Assembly (NCBI GenBank): GCA_003313425.1
Contig: NHZP01000011.1
Coordinates: 372,001 to 436,000 of the forward strand
Direction of reading: 5' to 3'
DNA from: Pseudopyrenochaeta lycopersici
Taxonomy: Eukaryota > Ascomycota > Dothideomycetes > Pleosporales > Pseudopyrenochaetaceae
DNA length: 64,000 nt
A program made the position numbers and the translations under genes. How positions within the stretch are numbered: the first letter of the stretch is position 1; every line of letters starts with the position of its first letter. Shown one piece after another: positions 44,089 to 56,209 of the stretch. The notes beneath the pieces are model-generated. The model was given only the letters and a program-made list of their open reading frames with translations, ran no database searches and was not told where the DNA came from.

Positions 44089-44900
44089 TCACGTCCTTTT
44101 ACAAATGTAGCCATACCCTCTCGTCCACTCGCATGCGTTCTTCGCGCCAAACCCTGACATCACACCAAACTGCCCAAAGCGCTGTTTTAGATATGCTGTG
44201 CCGCAGTCGACGCAGTGGTGTGCATCGATCCAGGCCCATTGCGATGTATCGTGTTTGGCGGCGTTAGCAGAGTCTACGGCGGTTACCTTTGGTACTGTGT
44301 AGTCGTTGATGTTCACAGTATTATTATATCTCGTGGTGTCCTTATCGTGCATGGCACTATGAAACTTCGTCGTGTTCGCATTCTGCCAGGACCTCGTAGT
44401 ATCTGGGCGGGTAGGCGTGCTGGACGCCTGGTACCCTGCGAGGATTGCTTCCACCGCATGTGCGTTGGCGAGCTCGACGGTCGAGTTCTGTGTAGTCTTG
44501 TAGTTCTATGAGTGAGTGTTGTGTCTTCACGTCTCTCTGAGCTGCACGGATGCGGGATTGGGAGGGAAAGACTAACAATTCTAAGGGGAAATGTGAGGGA
44601 CTCAACAGGCGTCTTCATCAGTTCATTGACGGTCCAGATCTTGGGTGCAGTAGGTTGGGGTGACCTGCTGCAGTGGAAACCTGGTTTCCAGGCCGTGGCG
44701 TCTGCCTCAGAAACTGAATGTCTCATACCACAATGCTCTGGCTTCTTTAGTTCGAGAAGTTCGGACACCAGCATCGATGAAGAATGGCTATTGAGAGTGC
44801 GGAGGGAGTGGTAGCCCTTTGGAAGATAAAATGGTTGATGATGTTTGCTTGCAACGCAAACTGCAGATGGTAGTTTGACAGTCTTATACATTCGCTCCAT
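44089..44900 (-). CDS. Hypothetical protein with CVDCG motif
   Basis: Exons complement(44089..44505, 44577..44900), with a 71-nt intron (GTTAGT...CATAG) in phase 0 giving 246 aa from MERMYKTVKL. Further ATGs upstream in the same open frame (to 44993) leave the start uncertain. I do not recognise the family. The N-terminal half includes WTVNELMKTPVESLTF at the splice junction; the C-terminal half is polar, then has SQWAWIDAHHCVDCGTAYLK with a CxxC pair and a final GYGYICKRT. No signal peptide or membrane helix. The C-terminal exon looks more protein-like than the N-terminal one. The splice joining two long compatible frames is the main support. Confidence 0.5.
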
Positions 44901-45071
44901 ACCCTTAAAAAGTCGGCTCCTTCGTCTACCATGGTAGTGGAAGCCGTCACCGTTGGGCCGCAGTGTCGCTTCCAAACAACTTGGACCATACAATCCTCAC
45001 ACCCCTTCACACTTGCTTATTGCACTAACATGCATTTGCAGAATACTGAAATGTAAGACTGATACTAGTGT

Positions 45072-46692
45072 CTATTGGAGCTTACAGTAATTCCTCCCAT
45101 GCTCAACCTGCCACCTGCAAAGACTGACCTCCACAGCCATACTCAAAAACCCTGCAACGCATATGCCCCCTGAATCACTCACACTGGTCGCACCCAAACT
45201 GAACTCCCTATCCTCTTTCGGCACGTTATCTGTAATCTCTGCAAATGTGCTCACGTATACCAGTCCACCCAGCAAACCTTCCCAAAAGATGATTATGCAA
45301 ATGATGTAGTAGCTCGGAATGAAGTCGAACATGGCATGCAGTGTAAGGAGGATAAGGTTGGCGACTTGAAGAAAAGACGGAAGGTAGAGGTGGTGGATGC
45401 GAATGAAAGGTGTTGAAGAGCGCGAGATAAAGACACCGACTTGGTAGATTGCGTTGTAGGTGCTATAGAATGAGCGGTATTCGGTAAAGGGCGAGGAGGT
45501 GAGGGGAAAGAGGAGGGTAGGGGCGACGCCTTGATTGATTGTGTACTCAGCGATGTAGACCAACAGTAGTGGGAGCATGCTATAATATGTTAGCCCTGCT
45601 AATAAAACTCCACTACATGGTAGTGCATACTAGGGGAAGAATAGCCCTTTGGCGCGGACCAAGTTGGCTTTGAAGCTGTCCAGCGCTCCATTGCTACTTC
45701 CACCGCCGGTCGAAATCGCCCTGATTCCAGTTGTGGAAAGTGAAGACGAAGACAACAGTCCAGCATGCTCTCTCTGGTGGCCAGCTTCGTCATCGATATC
45801 TTCGTCTTGTTCCTCGGTTTCTATGGCTTCGTATCCTCCATGCTTTCCCGTACCAGCACGAAGCGGGCCCAGCGGTAAGATCAGAAAGAAGGTCATAAGC
45901 ATGATCAGCGGGAGGAAGGAGAATGCAAGCAAGCTGGTACGCGGGCTGATTTGCAAGGTATTTGTCGCGATCGCATACGCTCCGGCCCCAATCAAGCCAG
46001 CCCCTCCGGTTCCTGAACCCCACGCTGCGAGCGCAAAGTGCCCATAGTAGTGTGTAAGTCCGAGAAAGCTGAGTTCACCGCCCCCACTGCTCAGACTTGC
46101 CAGCATGACACCACACATCTTTATCGCAATGGTCGTGGAGTCCTGCAGTGGAGGCGTAAGGGCGATGATGAGCATCCCACATGCTGAAAGAGCGACGAAT
46201 ATGAGAATTCGAACATGATACGGGATCTTGTGAATGAAGTATGGCGCGCAGAGCTTGGTGATGAAAGAAGGTATGACGTCTGCCAGCAAAACAACGCCCT
46301 TGGGTATGTTTGGACCGACAAGATCGAGAGCGGAGGAGAGGATGATCACGTAGAGGACATTATTGATAAGGCCTAATGATGTGTTAGCAGATGATTAGGC
46401 ACGAAACAATAGATCAAGCTGTAGTGTCTGGTAACGACCAACTCATCCAGCTCATAATAGCGCAGGCAGAATAGCTTCAGTGGCACTGCCCCTCTATTCA
46501 CAGAGTTGGAGGCGTCGTCGATGGCCTTTCCATACAGTCTACAAATCACTAGACACGACACAGAGCAGAAGCACATGGTGCAGTCGTACCAAATAGCCAA
46601 AACGCTGCGCAGACGCGTGGGTCGGCGCCATCGAAGACAGCTTTAAGTCGAGCGCGATAGACTGCCCAAGAAGAAGCTGGAGAGCCGGGCAT
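45072..46692 (-). CDS. BTN1: CLN3/battenin family lysosomal-vacuolar membrane protein
   Basis: Exons complement(45072..45579, 45631..46372, 46590..46692); introns of 51 and 217 nt; 450 aa from [20 protein letters not shown]. The first junction rebuilds the hallmark [20 protein letters not shown], followed by [20 protein letters not shown]. Later come [31 protein letters not shown], and YVSTFAEI and [18 protein letters not shown] near the end, all conserved in battenin. About ten hydrophobic segments are visible, with an acidic cytoplasmic loop ([12 protein letters not shown]) in the middle. In yeast and Aspergillus Btn1 affects vacuolar pH, arginine transport and Golgi-vacuole traffic. It is divergent from the Rxt3 gene with 702 bp between start codons. 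Confidence 0.95.
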
Positions 46693-47394
46693 CGGAAGGA
46701 GAGGCATGGGAGATGCAGATGGGGTTGCTGCTTCACATCACGAACATTGGTAGAGAGACGGTCATGCGCACGTGAAGAGTGTACGACCAGACTGACATCA
46801 GACGGCGAGGCTGAGGGACCTGTCTGGAAGGGATGTGGAACGTCAGGGCACCGAAGATCCGCCAGCCTTGGCAAAAGGCGGTCAAACGATTCCAGGAACC
46901 GTGCATGGGTGTTAGCTTCGGCAGGCGTCAGATGTTCCGAGTGTCATGGGTTTTTTCCTCGTGCGCAGCAGAGTGGGTGGGAAACATGATTGAGCGATAG
47001 TACGGGCATTCTTGATATACGCATCATACATGGAGTAGTAGCAGTGTGACGAGCCAGCCTAGGCCTACGCGCTCATAGCAGCCCTATCACATCATAGTGC
47101 AAAAGGCTGGGGTCTTGTAGTTGTTCTATGCGGGGCTGCAGGGATCTAGTGGCACCCTCTTGCGGCAGGTAAGCCAAAGATTCCGTGCGCTTGGTCCATT
47201 TACTCTTTCTCGTCTCCTCGCATGGCCAGGCCTCTTCCCTTCTCCTGCTTCCAGTGACCTTTTCCGAGAGTCTGCTTGTTGAAGACACACCCATGTATAC
47301 GGCTTGTTGCCGACTGGCCTCCGTTTAGGCTGTTGCGTCGGCTTTTTCGCATTCTTGACCGTCTTCTAGATGAGCCAAAATCGGCTGCTACACC
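46693..47394. other. Divergent promoter region between CLN3 and Rxt3 genes
   Basis: 702 bp with both start codons at its edges and only short frames inside. The right end is CT-rich ahead of the ATG at 47395. Nothing else recognised. Confidence 0.55.
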
Positions 47395-48673
47395 ATGGAC
47401 CGCCAGTCTGCGCCGCCGCCTCTCCAGCGTCCCCCAGATCGCCCAATGATCCATAATCCAAACCACCAGCCTCCAACGACGCAGCCCTACAACGGCTATC
47501 CCTCAACCTCGCAACCACAACAGCCACTTCACGCACCTATCGCGACCGATCCGTACTCGATTCCTCGACGCGATCCCTTCTATCCTGCGGCCCCACAACA
47601 CGCTCGACATAGGAGTCAAGGAGTGCTTGGAGGTAAAAATGCGCCCCAAATTCAAGCCGACGGGCCAGGTGGCTGGGCAAATACAGGTACGGCAGCATCT
47701 TTCTCTTTGGAACACATGCTTGGGCAGCAATGCGATGGCCACCTCTGTCCTGGACACTGGCCGAGTCTTGCGATGATGAATGAGCGGCTACTGGCTCTTC
47801 CGATTTGAAGCCTACCAGCAGCTTTGCAGCCTCCATCTCAAAGGCACTTTGCGCTCTTGAAGATTTCCAGACTGGACGAGCAAGTGGTCCCTCATTCACT
47901 GTCCGCAAGACACGACCTGGAACATGTCTTGGACCTTGGCGCCACACCTCGCGTGGCTGCTGAATGATCGCGGAACAGGCGACAGACAATGTGGAAAGTC
48001 ATTGCCTGCATACAATTGCTGCATGCTGCGCTGCATGACACGTCAACCGCAGAGGAAGCTTCAGGCACTCGACTCTGTGGCTGGACGATGCAGTTCTCCA
48101 CACTTCACCGCCTGTTGCGACGCCGCCGGTGTGTGCAGTGCGACTGTGCTCGCGATACCTTCCTCTTGTGCAATTTCTCCTGGCTTCAGACTGCACCAGC
48201 AGGCCTTGCAACTTGTTCGCAGAAGGATGCGAATCGTGGCTGCTAGGGTGCGGCGAGGTTTGGCGAATTTCAGATGGCGTTCTCCGCACATGGCTGGCCT
48301 GGCTAATGCAAGATCCGCTTGCGCGTTAAACCGCTTTTGAAATATGGGACGGCTGATCGATTGTTAGCGCGACCCAGTAATGCGATTCACTATGGTGTCC
48401 ATCATCACGCTCAGTCTGGTCCTCCACCACCGCCATCGATGAGCAGCTCAAACAACCCCCCAGGGCCGTCGCCCTTTGCCTACGACGCTGCGCGCAGACG
48501 CTCACTCAACGGTAGCAGCCCCTCCAACCCTTACGGAGGTAAAGCCCCACCTTCTGAAGCTCTCCTCGAGCTCCATCACAAGCTAATTCTGTCGCAGCTC
48601 CATCCCACGAACCTCCTCCTCCACCATCCTTTTCACGACCGCAGATGCCTCCGCCATCATCACCTCCTCAACA

Positions 48674-48704
<31 letters not shown>

Positions 48705-51269
48705 CAACAACAACAACAGCAACAACAACATTATGCGTCGCAAGCACAACGTCCACCGTACACTTCAAATTTTGGCGCGAACAGAGAGCTCCCTGGGCTA
48801 GGGCAGGGACTGCGACCAGGGAGCAGCATGTCCATCTCATCCCTTATCGGCGGTGGTGACACAGGTGCGCCCGCTCAGACAACACAGTCACAGTTGTCAC
48901 CTTCCACAAACGCGCCGTCGTCAAATAGTCACAGCATGCAGCCGCCATCACCCCGACGCGGTCTACCCTCTGGTCCACGATCAGAGTTCGCTCCCTTTCG
49001 ACGCCAGCCGTCGCCTGACCGAAGCATGTACGGAAGCAATACATCAAGGGCGTCTGAGGTACATGCTTTCTCTTCAGGATCGCCTACACGGTCCTACAGC
49101 AACCACGGCTCCCCAGAGCTTGGCCGCCAGTCGCTGCCTCCAACAACCCAGTCCTACAAGCCAATGGGCTTTGCAAGTCAACGTGTTTACGCATCGAGTG
49201 ATGCAGCTCGACAGCCTCCTGGAAGCATTCCACCACGGCCAAATAGCCAGCCGACTGGTCCCTCTGAGAATCTTGATCATGAAAATCGCCCACTTTACGA
49301 TGTTTTGGGCGGGCGACGTACCGCATATAGAGCGCCTGAGGAACGAAGACGAACCCTAGGCGAGTCGGCGAGGCCCAATGCTGCAGAGCTCCTGGGTGGT
49401 GCCAGCCAGCATGCATCGACAAGAGATCGACCTGTCACTGTCCACCCTATGTCCCAAACTGTCTTTAGCCCGCCTCTGCAGCATCACGGCACTACTGGTT
49501 CAACAGAACCTTCACGGAACATTTGGCGGCATTCGGCGCCCATTGAAGCGCCTCGCGAACCAACCGAAAGCCGACGAGAGGAGCCTGCAACACTGCCTCG
49601 CACTTATGGTCCATACGCCTCTTCCTCGCTTGGTCCTCCGCGCTACGGTGGCCCAAACACTGAAGAGATGCTCCGAGGACGAGGGATAGATCTTTTGAAC
49701 AATCGCGTTGTAGAGCAGTACCATGCTCCTCCAACGTCAGACCCAAACTCCCTTGACCGGCATAGAACCGAGCCTCTTGCTCGCTCCGTGTCCTCAGGTG
49801 GTCGATCTCTGTACGACCAGGCGCCGAGAATGGGAGAGGCAATGCAGCATTCAAAGTCGCACATTGGCTTTGGGCTAGATGCCAACAGAAGAACAGGCCG
49901 TGCGTCTCCCTTACCGCAGGCTGTTCAAGGGGCTCAAGCGCAGCCCTTGTCGATAGGGAAAGACCCTGGGATCAAGAGCGAATTCGGGCGAATGTTTTCC
50001 GGTCTCGGCAGTGGACTAGGATCTTCAACACCATCGCGTGGGAGCCCGATGCCACAGAATGGGCAAGGCTCTTTCTCGCATGACCCAGAATCTGGAGACA
50101 TGCTGAGGCTTCAACGAGTAAACTCTCAACAAGGGCGGAAGCCAAAGCGTGTCAAGGACGAGGATGGCATCTTTGATGTCGATAATGTCGATGGGAGGGG
50201 CACACCATCTGGCATTCGCGGTGCCAAACGAAACAAGCATCACCACCATCATGCGCCTCACCATCAGTAAGCTTCGTTTCTCTGACTGCAATCTGCATGC
50301 TAATTGAATAGTCATCACCACCACCACCATCACCATCATAATAAACTGGACGAAGATGTAGCCCTGCAAAACACATCTGCTCCAGTAAATGGAAGGCAGT
50401 CGAGCCTCAACCAGACTGGCCCAGCGCAGCCAGTACACCATCATCACCACATTCAGGGGACCCCACATCACCATCATCACCATCATGCGCCTCGTGCCAA
50501 CCAGCAGCATACCCTCCCTCTGGAAAAAGTCCCGATAAAGGTCCACGATATCCAGCCTATCCTTGACGATGCCTCCAAACACCCTCGAAGACATCTCGGG
50601 TCACATGTGTATGAGGCAACAACAGAGTTGCCAAAAGCAAACTCGCCATTGGACGATCAATTCGGCTATGCTTCCAAACCAAAACGATTGCCCCGATTCG
50701 AAGTCAACCCTATCAATTGCACCTTCACTATTAGGGTACCCAGATTCTACCTGAAGCCGCGGCAACGACAGCATATCGTTCTCGAACGGCATCTCTGGGG
50801 TGCGCAGGTATATCGAGATGATTCTGATCCCATTGCTGCCGCCATTCACTCGGGTTGGATTCGTGGGGAGTGGGATGATACAGTCGATGTAACCATGCTT
50901 GATCCTCGCATCACTGCACCCAATGACCCAACGGATGCTGAAGAGATGCTCACGAAGCGTCCGGCCGCTCCCGTAACGCCTCCCGCAGACATGGATTTGC
51001 AGATTGAAATTCTCATTTTGCCTCAGCTGCAGGAGTATACTGGGAGCGTTGAATATGGCATCTCTAGCAGGAAGAGCAAAGCATATGAAGGCCTCAGCTT
51101 CATGATCAACAAGATCAGATGGGTAGAAGAGGGCATCGGGAGCCGGGGACAGGAACGAACAGCAGCGGCGCTTAAGCGCAGACTTGACGCAAGTGCGACA
51201 CTACTAGCACTTCAGAGTGGCGCTGACGACAGTATGAGGGTGAATGGGACGGCGAAACTTCACGCCTGA
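47395..51269 (+). CDS. RXT3: Rxt3-family subunit of the Rpd3L histone deacetylase complex
   Basis: Exons 47395..47686, 48368..48538, 48598..50266, 50312..51269 yield 1029 aa; introns are 681, 59 and 45 nt and all keep frame. The first two thirds are disordered Pro/Ser/Gln/Arg sequence with a 20-Gln run (48669-48728) and recurring SPTRSYS-like motifs. A basic nuclear-type segment (GRKPKRVKDEDG) precedes His-rich runs that are split by the last intron. The conserved Rxt3 domain (about residues 800-990) is clear: NPINCTFTIRVPRFYLKPRQ, VLERHLWGAQVYRDDSDPIA, AAIHSGWIRGEW and LSFMINKIRWVEEG. In yeast Rxt3 belongs to Rpd3L, which represses transcription and sporulation genes. The 681-nt first intron is exceptional for this window, and an unseen small exon inside it is possible. 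Confidence 0.92.
48669..48728 (+). repeat. CAG/CAA microsatellite encoding 20 Gln
   Basis: Twenty consecutive Gln codons inside exon 3 of the Rxt3 gene, a mixture of CAG and CAA blocks. The mixed codons suggest the length is selected at protein level or partly stabilised against slippage. Confidence 0.95.
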
Positions 51270-52651
51270 TGTGACGTAGAATTCCCTTGACACATGACGG
51301 CCGTCTCTTAATGTCCGAGCCCATAGCTTGGATTGTAGCATTAGGATGATTTGTTCAGTATTGCTAGATACCCGCATTTTTATTGCTTGACATTAGCGCA
51401 GGACTGCATCGGCGAGAAGGCGAAGGGTTCTTGGTAGAACGAATAATTGGAGACTGTTTACACATGATTGATACTCTGATTCTCGCACTCAGTCGGCTTA
51501 CGATTGTGATGGTACACAGTCGCATGAAATTGCCTGTATGTGGTCATGGTTGTGGGTAAATGAGCAGCGATTGCGACAGCGATAGCGGTGTGCGGTGTGC
51601 TTTTTTGCGCGGTGCAACGTATTGATAAGGCAGTCTAGATTGCTCTCAGCGGCAAGAGCTTACACGTCTTGGGCAAGAACACTCGGATAGTAATTGTCTT
51701 CTCTAAATTGCCCGTTCGGCAGCTTGCTCGCAAACTTCAACCAGTCAGTCTTCTGCGTGTCTGGCACTTTTGCGACAGCCTTACTGCCCCACCAGAGCAG
51801 ACCACTCGGTTACGTGAGCCAGCATCGGACGACACGGACAGCAGCCAACATGGGTCATGCCAGGACCTACTCCATATCGACAGTAAGTAAAATCTCACTT
51901 TGCTCTCTGCAACCTGGTTTCTCCAGCACCCTGTTCTTTCGCCGAGTGGGTGCGAGTCTCCAAAGTATCAACCCAACAAGTGGCGCCCACCGGCAATCGG
52001 CGGCTTTAGGCATGCATTGTCGTCATAGCGAAATGCACTGTGGCATCACGACCATGGATTTTCCAGCCAGCAGGACCGATACTTGGAGTTCCCCTATTGC
52101 GCCATTCTCTAGTCCCAGCGTTCAGGAACACGGATCGGTAGGGTGCTATCATCAGTCGTCGGCCACATGGTTACCAACGCCGGGTAGGTGGAACAGGCTG
52201 GCGCAACCAACGCTTGACATCGAATGAGAATCGCCTGTCGCGATTGCTCCACTGGGCCCTTAGGCATGGAGCCGCTTGCCGAAGGCTTGTGAAAAGAAGG
52301 ATGCCGTTCCCAAATGCGGGGGATTCAATCATCACGCATCTTCTCCTCTCGCTTCTCGAATGCCGAGCCGAGATTCACGACTCTGCAACACGACCCCCCG
52401 CGCTCATACAGCAGCTGCGTCAACATTCAAACACCTCCAGACATCTTACTTCGTGGACTTTTTGTTGGCCGCCTAGCTTCAATATTTCCTGCGTCTTTGA
52501 TTAAAAGCCGCATAGTATCTCTGCACCTCGGAAAACCTGCGGCTGGACTCCGAGCCATATTACTTTTCTCGATTCTTGCCCAGTACACTTTTACCACGCC
52601 ATATTCTTCGTTTCTGGGTCACACAGGGGGCTGAACTCGCTGCCGCGCACA
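51270..52651. other. Promoter/leader region of the PFK-2/FBPase-2 gene
   Basis: 1.4 kb. A short frame at 51850 (MGHARTYSIST) ends in a strong GTAAGT donor at 51883, so a 5' UTR intron or an upstream ORF is possible. The last 350 bp before 52652 are CT-rich, in keeping with a leader. Overlapping frames of up to 177 codons are not protein-like. Confidence 0.45.
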
Positions 52652-54139
52652 ATGACTGATACCAATGGTTTCTATGCGCCGCAAATGCGCAAAGTTCCCA
52701 CGGGCGACCTTGTAAAGCCGAGTAGAAAGACTAATGGTGTTGGTGTCCAGACTGAAGACACGCGGATATGCGTCGTCATGGTGGGCTTGCCCGCTCGGGG
52801 CAAGAGTCTAATCGCACAGAAAGGTAAAACTCTCTGCTCTCAAGTCTTTCTCTACCGATCGCTAACTTTGCGCGACTGAAGTTGTTCGCTACCTGCACTG
52901 GCTATCAATCAAAGCGAAGACATTCAATGTTGGGCAGTATCGCCGCACTGCGACTCCGAATCCCTCCGCCGCATTCTTTGATACCTCAAACCCTGAAGGA
53001 GAGCGTCTCCGGAAAGCAGCCGCCGCAGCAGCCGTCAATGACATGTGCAAGTGGTTTGCAGAAGGCAAGGGTTTGATTGCCATACTGGATGCTACCAACT
53101 CGACCAAGAGCAGGCGCAGGTGGATACAAGAGCGCTGTACAGCTGAGAATATCGAAACTCTATTCGTCGAATCCAAGTGCGATGATGAGGAGCTTATCAT
53201 GAGCAACATCCTCGAAGTGAAGACGACGTCACCAGACTATGTCGGCCAAGATCCAGAAGAGGCTGCAGCCGACTTCCGAAATCGTATTCGCAATTACGAG
53301 AAGGTCTATCAGACAATAGACGAGGATGAGCAAGATCTCACCTACGTCAAGCTCATTGATGTCGGAAAGCGAGTCATTATCAACCAAATACAAGACTACC
53401 TGCAGAGTCGAGTTGTCTATTACTTGATGAATCTCCACATCAAGCCGCGGTCGATATGGCTGTCAAGGGTAGGTGCATGTCTAGAATCCTGCGTTGCCAA
53501 TGCTTACAGTCGCAGCACGGTGAATCGAAATACAATCTTTCAGGACAGATTGGAGGAGATGCAGATCTCTCTGAGCGAGGAGATGCCTATGCCCATGCCC
53601 TTCCAGGTCTTGTTGCAAAATCTTGTGGTGACGACCGAAAACTCACCGTCTGGACCTCTACACTCAAACGAACGAATCAAACCGCGCGATTCCTCCCTTT
53701 CCAGAAGCTCGAGTGGAAAGCGCTCGACGAGCTTGACTCTGGGGTGTGCGACGGCCTCACGTACGCCCAAATTGAGCAAAAGTACCCCGAAGACTTTGCC
53801 CAACGCGACGAAGACAAGTACAACTACCGCTACCTCGGCGGAGAATCATATCGCGACGTGGTCATTCGCCTCGAGCCCATCATCATGGAGCTGGAACGCA
53901 GCGAGAACATTTTGATCGTCACTCATCAAGCCATCTTGAGATGTATCTACGCATACTTTATGAACGTGCCGCAGGAACAGAGCCCATGGATGGAAGTACC
54001 TCTACACACCTTGATTAAATTGACGCCAAAGGCGTACTCAACACAAGAAGAAAGACTGAAAGCCGATATACCGGCAGTCAGCACCTGGAGAGGTAAGGGA
54101 AGCAAGGCTGAACACCAGCAGACGAACGGCAGTGCATAG
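52652..54139 (+). CDS. 6-phosphofructo-2-kinase/fructose-2,6-bisphosphatase
   Basis: Exons 52652..52823, 52882..53468, 53516..54139 (introns 58 and 47 nt), 460 aa, the usual length of bifunctional PFKFB enzymes. The kinase half has the Walker A GLPARGKS (45-52), then VVRYLHWLSIKAKTFNVGQY, ILDATNSTKSRRRWI and VESKCDD. The phosphatase half has the phosphoglycerate-mutase-type RHGES (H254, the phosphohistidine), the acid residue in LDELDSGVCDG (E325) and the second histidine in LIVTHQAILRC (H390). Both active sites look intact, so it should make and degrade fructose-2,6-bisphosphate, the activator of phosphofructokinase-1. The short N-terminus is closer to the yeast Fbp26 layout than to Pfk26; which activity dominates cannot be told. 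The acceptor at 53515 is chosen because it restores SRHGES. Confidence 0.96.
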
Positions 54140-54712
54140 CCTGACGTCACCACCAGCACCGGGTGAGACCGACTATCCAAGAGACAATGTGGGGTGGTGT
54201 ACCACGAATGATTAGTCAATGGGCAGGGCTTGACTCTGCCATACAATCGGACGAAGACAAAGAGTATTGATGGGGAGTGAACCCTGGCGATTCCAAGTTT
54301 GTTGGGCACGTGGCGGGCACGGTTAAGGCGCATGGTACAGGCATATGGGTATAGACTGGTATCTTTTCTACTCCTCATGTCCACGATGCTTGGATGAAAA
54401 TGTCACACTCAACTTTTCATGACGAGAAGGCCTCAGTGCCTGGATGCATACTCTGTTCACAGCTCAATTGAAAATTCTTATCTCAAGCGCAGTGTGAAGA
54501 AGATGCGTTTAATTCGTTTGATAACACAAGAGTTTGTTTGATAACACTTGTGTTATCAAACAAACTAATCTAGGAGAAGGCAAACAAGGCTGTTTACATT
54601 CAAGGACGCTAAGACATCCAAGACTAAAGTGAGAACATTACGCTGTGATGCAATCCTTCCAAGATCGCACCATATCGGTTCCACCTTCCCATCTAAGCAG
54701 TTCCCCGCGGAC
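54140..54712. other. Intergenic region with a perfect inverted repeat
   Basis: 573 bp between the PFK-2/FBPase-2 stop and the next plus-strand ATG. Apart from the inverted repeat described separately, nothing is recognised. Confidence 0.6.
54531..54566. repeat. Perfect 17-bp inverted repeat with 2-nt spacer
   Basis: The arm AGTTTGTTTGATAACAC (54531-54547) is followed by TT and its exact reverse complement (54550-54566). A further half copy, GTTTGATAACACAAG, sits just upstream at 54516-54530 and can pair with the same right arm. It lies 392 bp after one stop codon and 147 bp before the next ATG. It may be a dimeric regulator-binding site, an RNA hairpin at a 3' end, or a small element remnant. 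Confidence 0.9.
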
Positions 54713-55446
54713 ATGCCCACCTTCAACACCATCTACCCATCCAACCCCTACCTGACACACGTTCCCCCAGTAAAAGGAAACCTAGGACAACCTTCCAATG
54801 CTACAATGCCACCACCACCATCTCACACACAATCTCCCAACGTCCCACACACAAACACCTTCTTCAGCACCGTCTTGAACAATCCCCAAGTCGCATCCAG
54901 CAACACACCCCCACGTACCGCTCGGCCAAGTGAACAGAGCGGGTTCTCGGCGGCGCAGAGGGGATTGCAGGCGCGAGGCAAGAACCACAGCGGTCCAGCC
55001 GCGACTAAGGGTGCAGAAAGCTATGAGCAAAGACAACGGAGAGAGGAAGCAGCATGCATATTAGAGAGCGTAGAAATGCTGATATGGTATGCTGCTAGTA
55101 GAAACGAGGTATACATCCCAACCCCACTATTCCCAGCCCTAGCATCCCTTGCCCAGCACCCACCAGGCGTGATCCTGTCTTGTACAGATTACAGCTGACG
55201 ACATGTTTGCTTACCCAGAGTCTCACCCAAACACGTAAGCACTACCAGGACATTGTGTACGGCGTGACCAAGAACGAGGACGTCGCCTGGGAAGACGAGT
55301 GGGAGGTCCCCGTGCAAGAACGCGTCAGAGCCGAAGGGGAGAGTCCGAGGCCTAGTGCGAAGGGGAAAGAGAGTGCAGCCAAGGGGAAGAATAGAGTCAG
55401 TCTTGGTCCTGGATCGGGATCTGGATCTGGGCCTGGGCCTGGCTGA
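54713..55446 (+). CDS. Hypothetical protein, Pro/Thr-rich N-terminus
   Basis: Exons 54713..55108 and 55219..55446; the 110-nt phase-0 intron (GTATAC...CCCAG) joins AASRNE to SLTQTRKHYQDIVYGVT; 207 aa. I do not recognise the family. Residues 1-90 are Pro/Asn/Thr-rich and disordered (YPSNPYLTHVPPVKG). A Gln/Arg/Glu helix (YEQRQRREEAACILESVEML) is followed by the spliced helix, then an acidic stretch (NEDVAWEDEWEVP) and a Lys/Ser/Gly tail. Without splicing the protein would end after 161 residues. The spliced form continues the amphipathic helix smoothly, which is the reason to prefer it. Likely a nuclear or cytosolic protein using a coiled-coil contact. Confidence 0.68.
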
Positions 55447-56209
55447 GCAGCGTCGAGGATGCGAACTCCGTTCTCGTTTGGCTCAAGAGAGGCTACGGTA
55501 GCTGGGGTGTGAGCATAATGAGTGCGATTTAAAAGGAATTCGTTGTAGCATTTTTGGGCATAGCAACGGCGTACATTGATGGGCATTCGCATTGGATTAT
55601 GGCACTATACCCCCGATGGAGCATCCGTAGACATGGCGTTTTCAATTCTATTGCAGACGTACAGAATACATTTATGCGAAGACTATATCCGCCTTTCTTT
55701 CTTGTGGGCTTCAGAAAAACCCGCCCCCCAAAAGCCGCCATGTGTCGCCAATTACGCCCACGGTGCCCCCTCCCAAAAAAACGAATGCTAACAAATGCGG
55801 TCCCGTTCATCTTTCACCTGTCCTAAAAAGATGCTTGACCAGCAGCGAGGATATTTGTCAATACTTACAAGAATGCGACAACAAGCCATCTCTTCCAAAT
55901 CATCTCAGAATTACTCTGGCGGCTCTCCATGCGCACTCCTGCTTCTTCAAACATTCCTACTCAAACACCTTCATCCATTCCAACATTTCTCCACCATGGC
56001 TTCTCGCCTTTCTCTGCAAACATCTCCTCCAGGTCGCCCACCTGCCTTCTTTCACTCACTTCCCTGCTCACTTGCCCAGACAGCTTGAGCCGCATGGCCT
56101 TGCTAGCAAGGAATCGATTGTTCTTTTTACTCCCTGCCATTCCTTGGGCTGACGAACCTGAGCGGATGAGCTCACTCGAGGTCCATCCATCCCTCATGAC
56201 CGGTAGTTG
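55447..56209. other. Intergenic region between convergent genes
   Basis: 760 bp of 3' flank shared by the hypothetical gene and the PDK gene. Nothing recognised; frames up to 136 codons overlap each other and are not protein-like. Confidence 0.6.

Noticed and set aside
44512..44814. Plus-strand ORF of 100 codons
   Set aside because: Antisense to the preferred spliced minus-strand gene; not independent evidence.
48583..48840. Poly-Val/Ala ORF on the minus strand
   Set aside because: It is the antisense reading of the CAG/CAA repeat in the Rxt3 gene.
51694..52227. Plus-strand ORF of 177 codons upstream of PFK-2/FBPase-2
   Set aside because: Composition is that of a CT-rich leader; a GTAAGT donor inside suggests a UTR intron rather than coding sequence.
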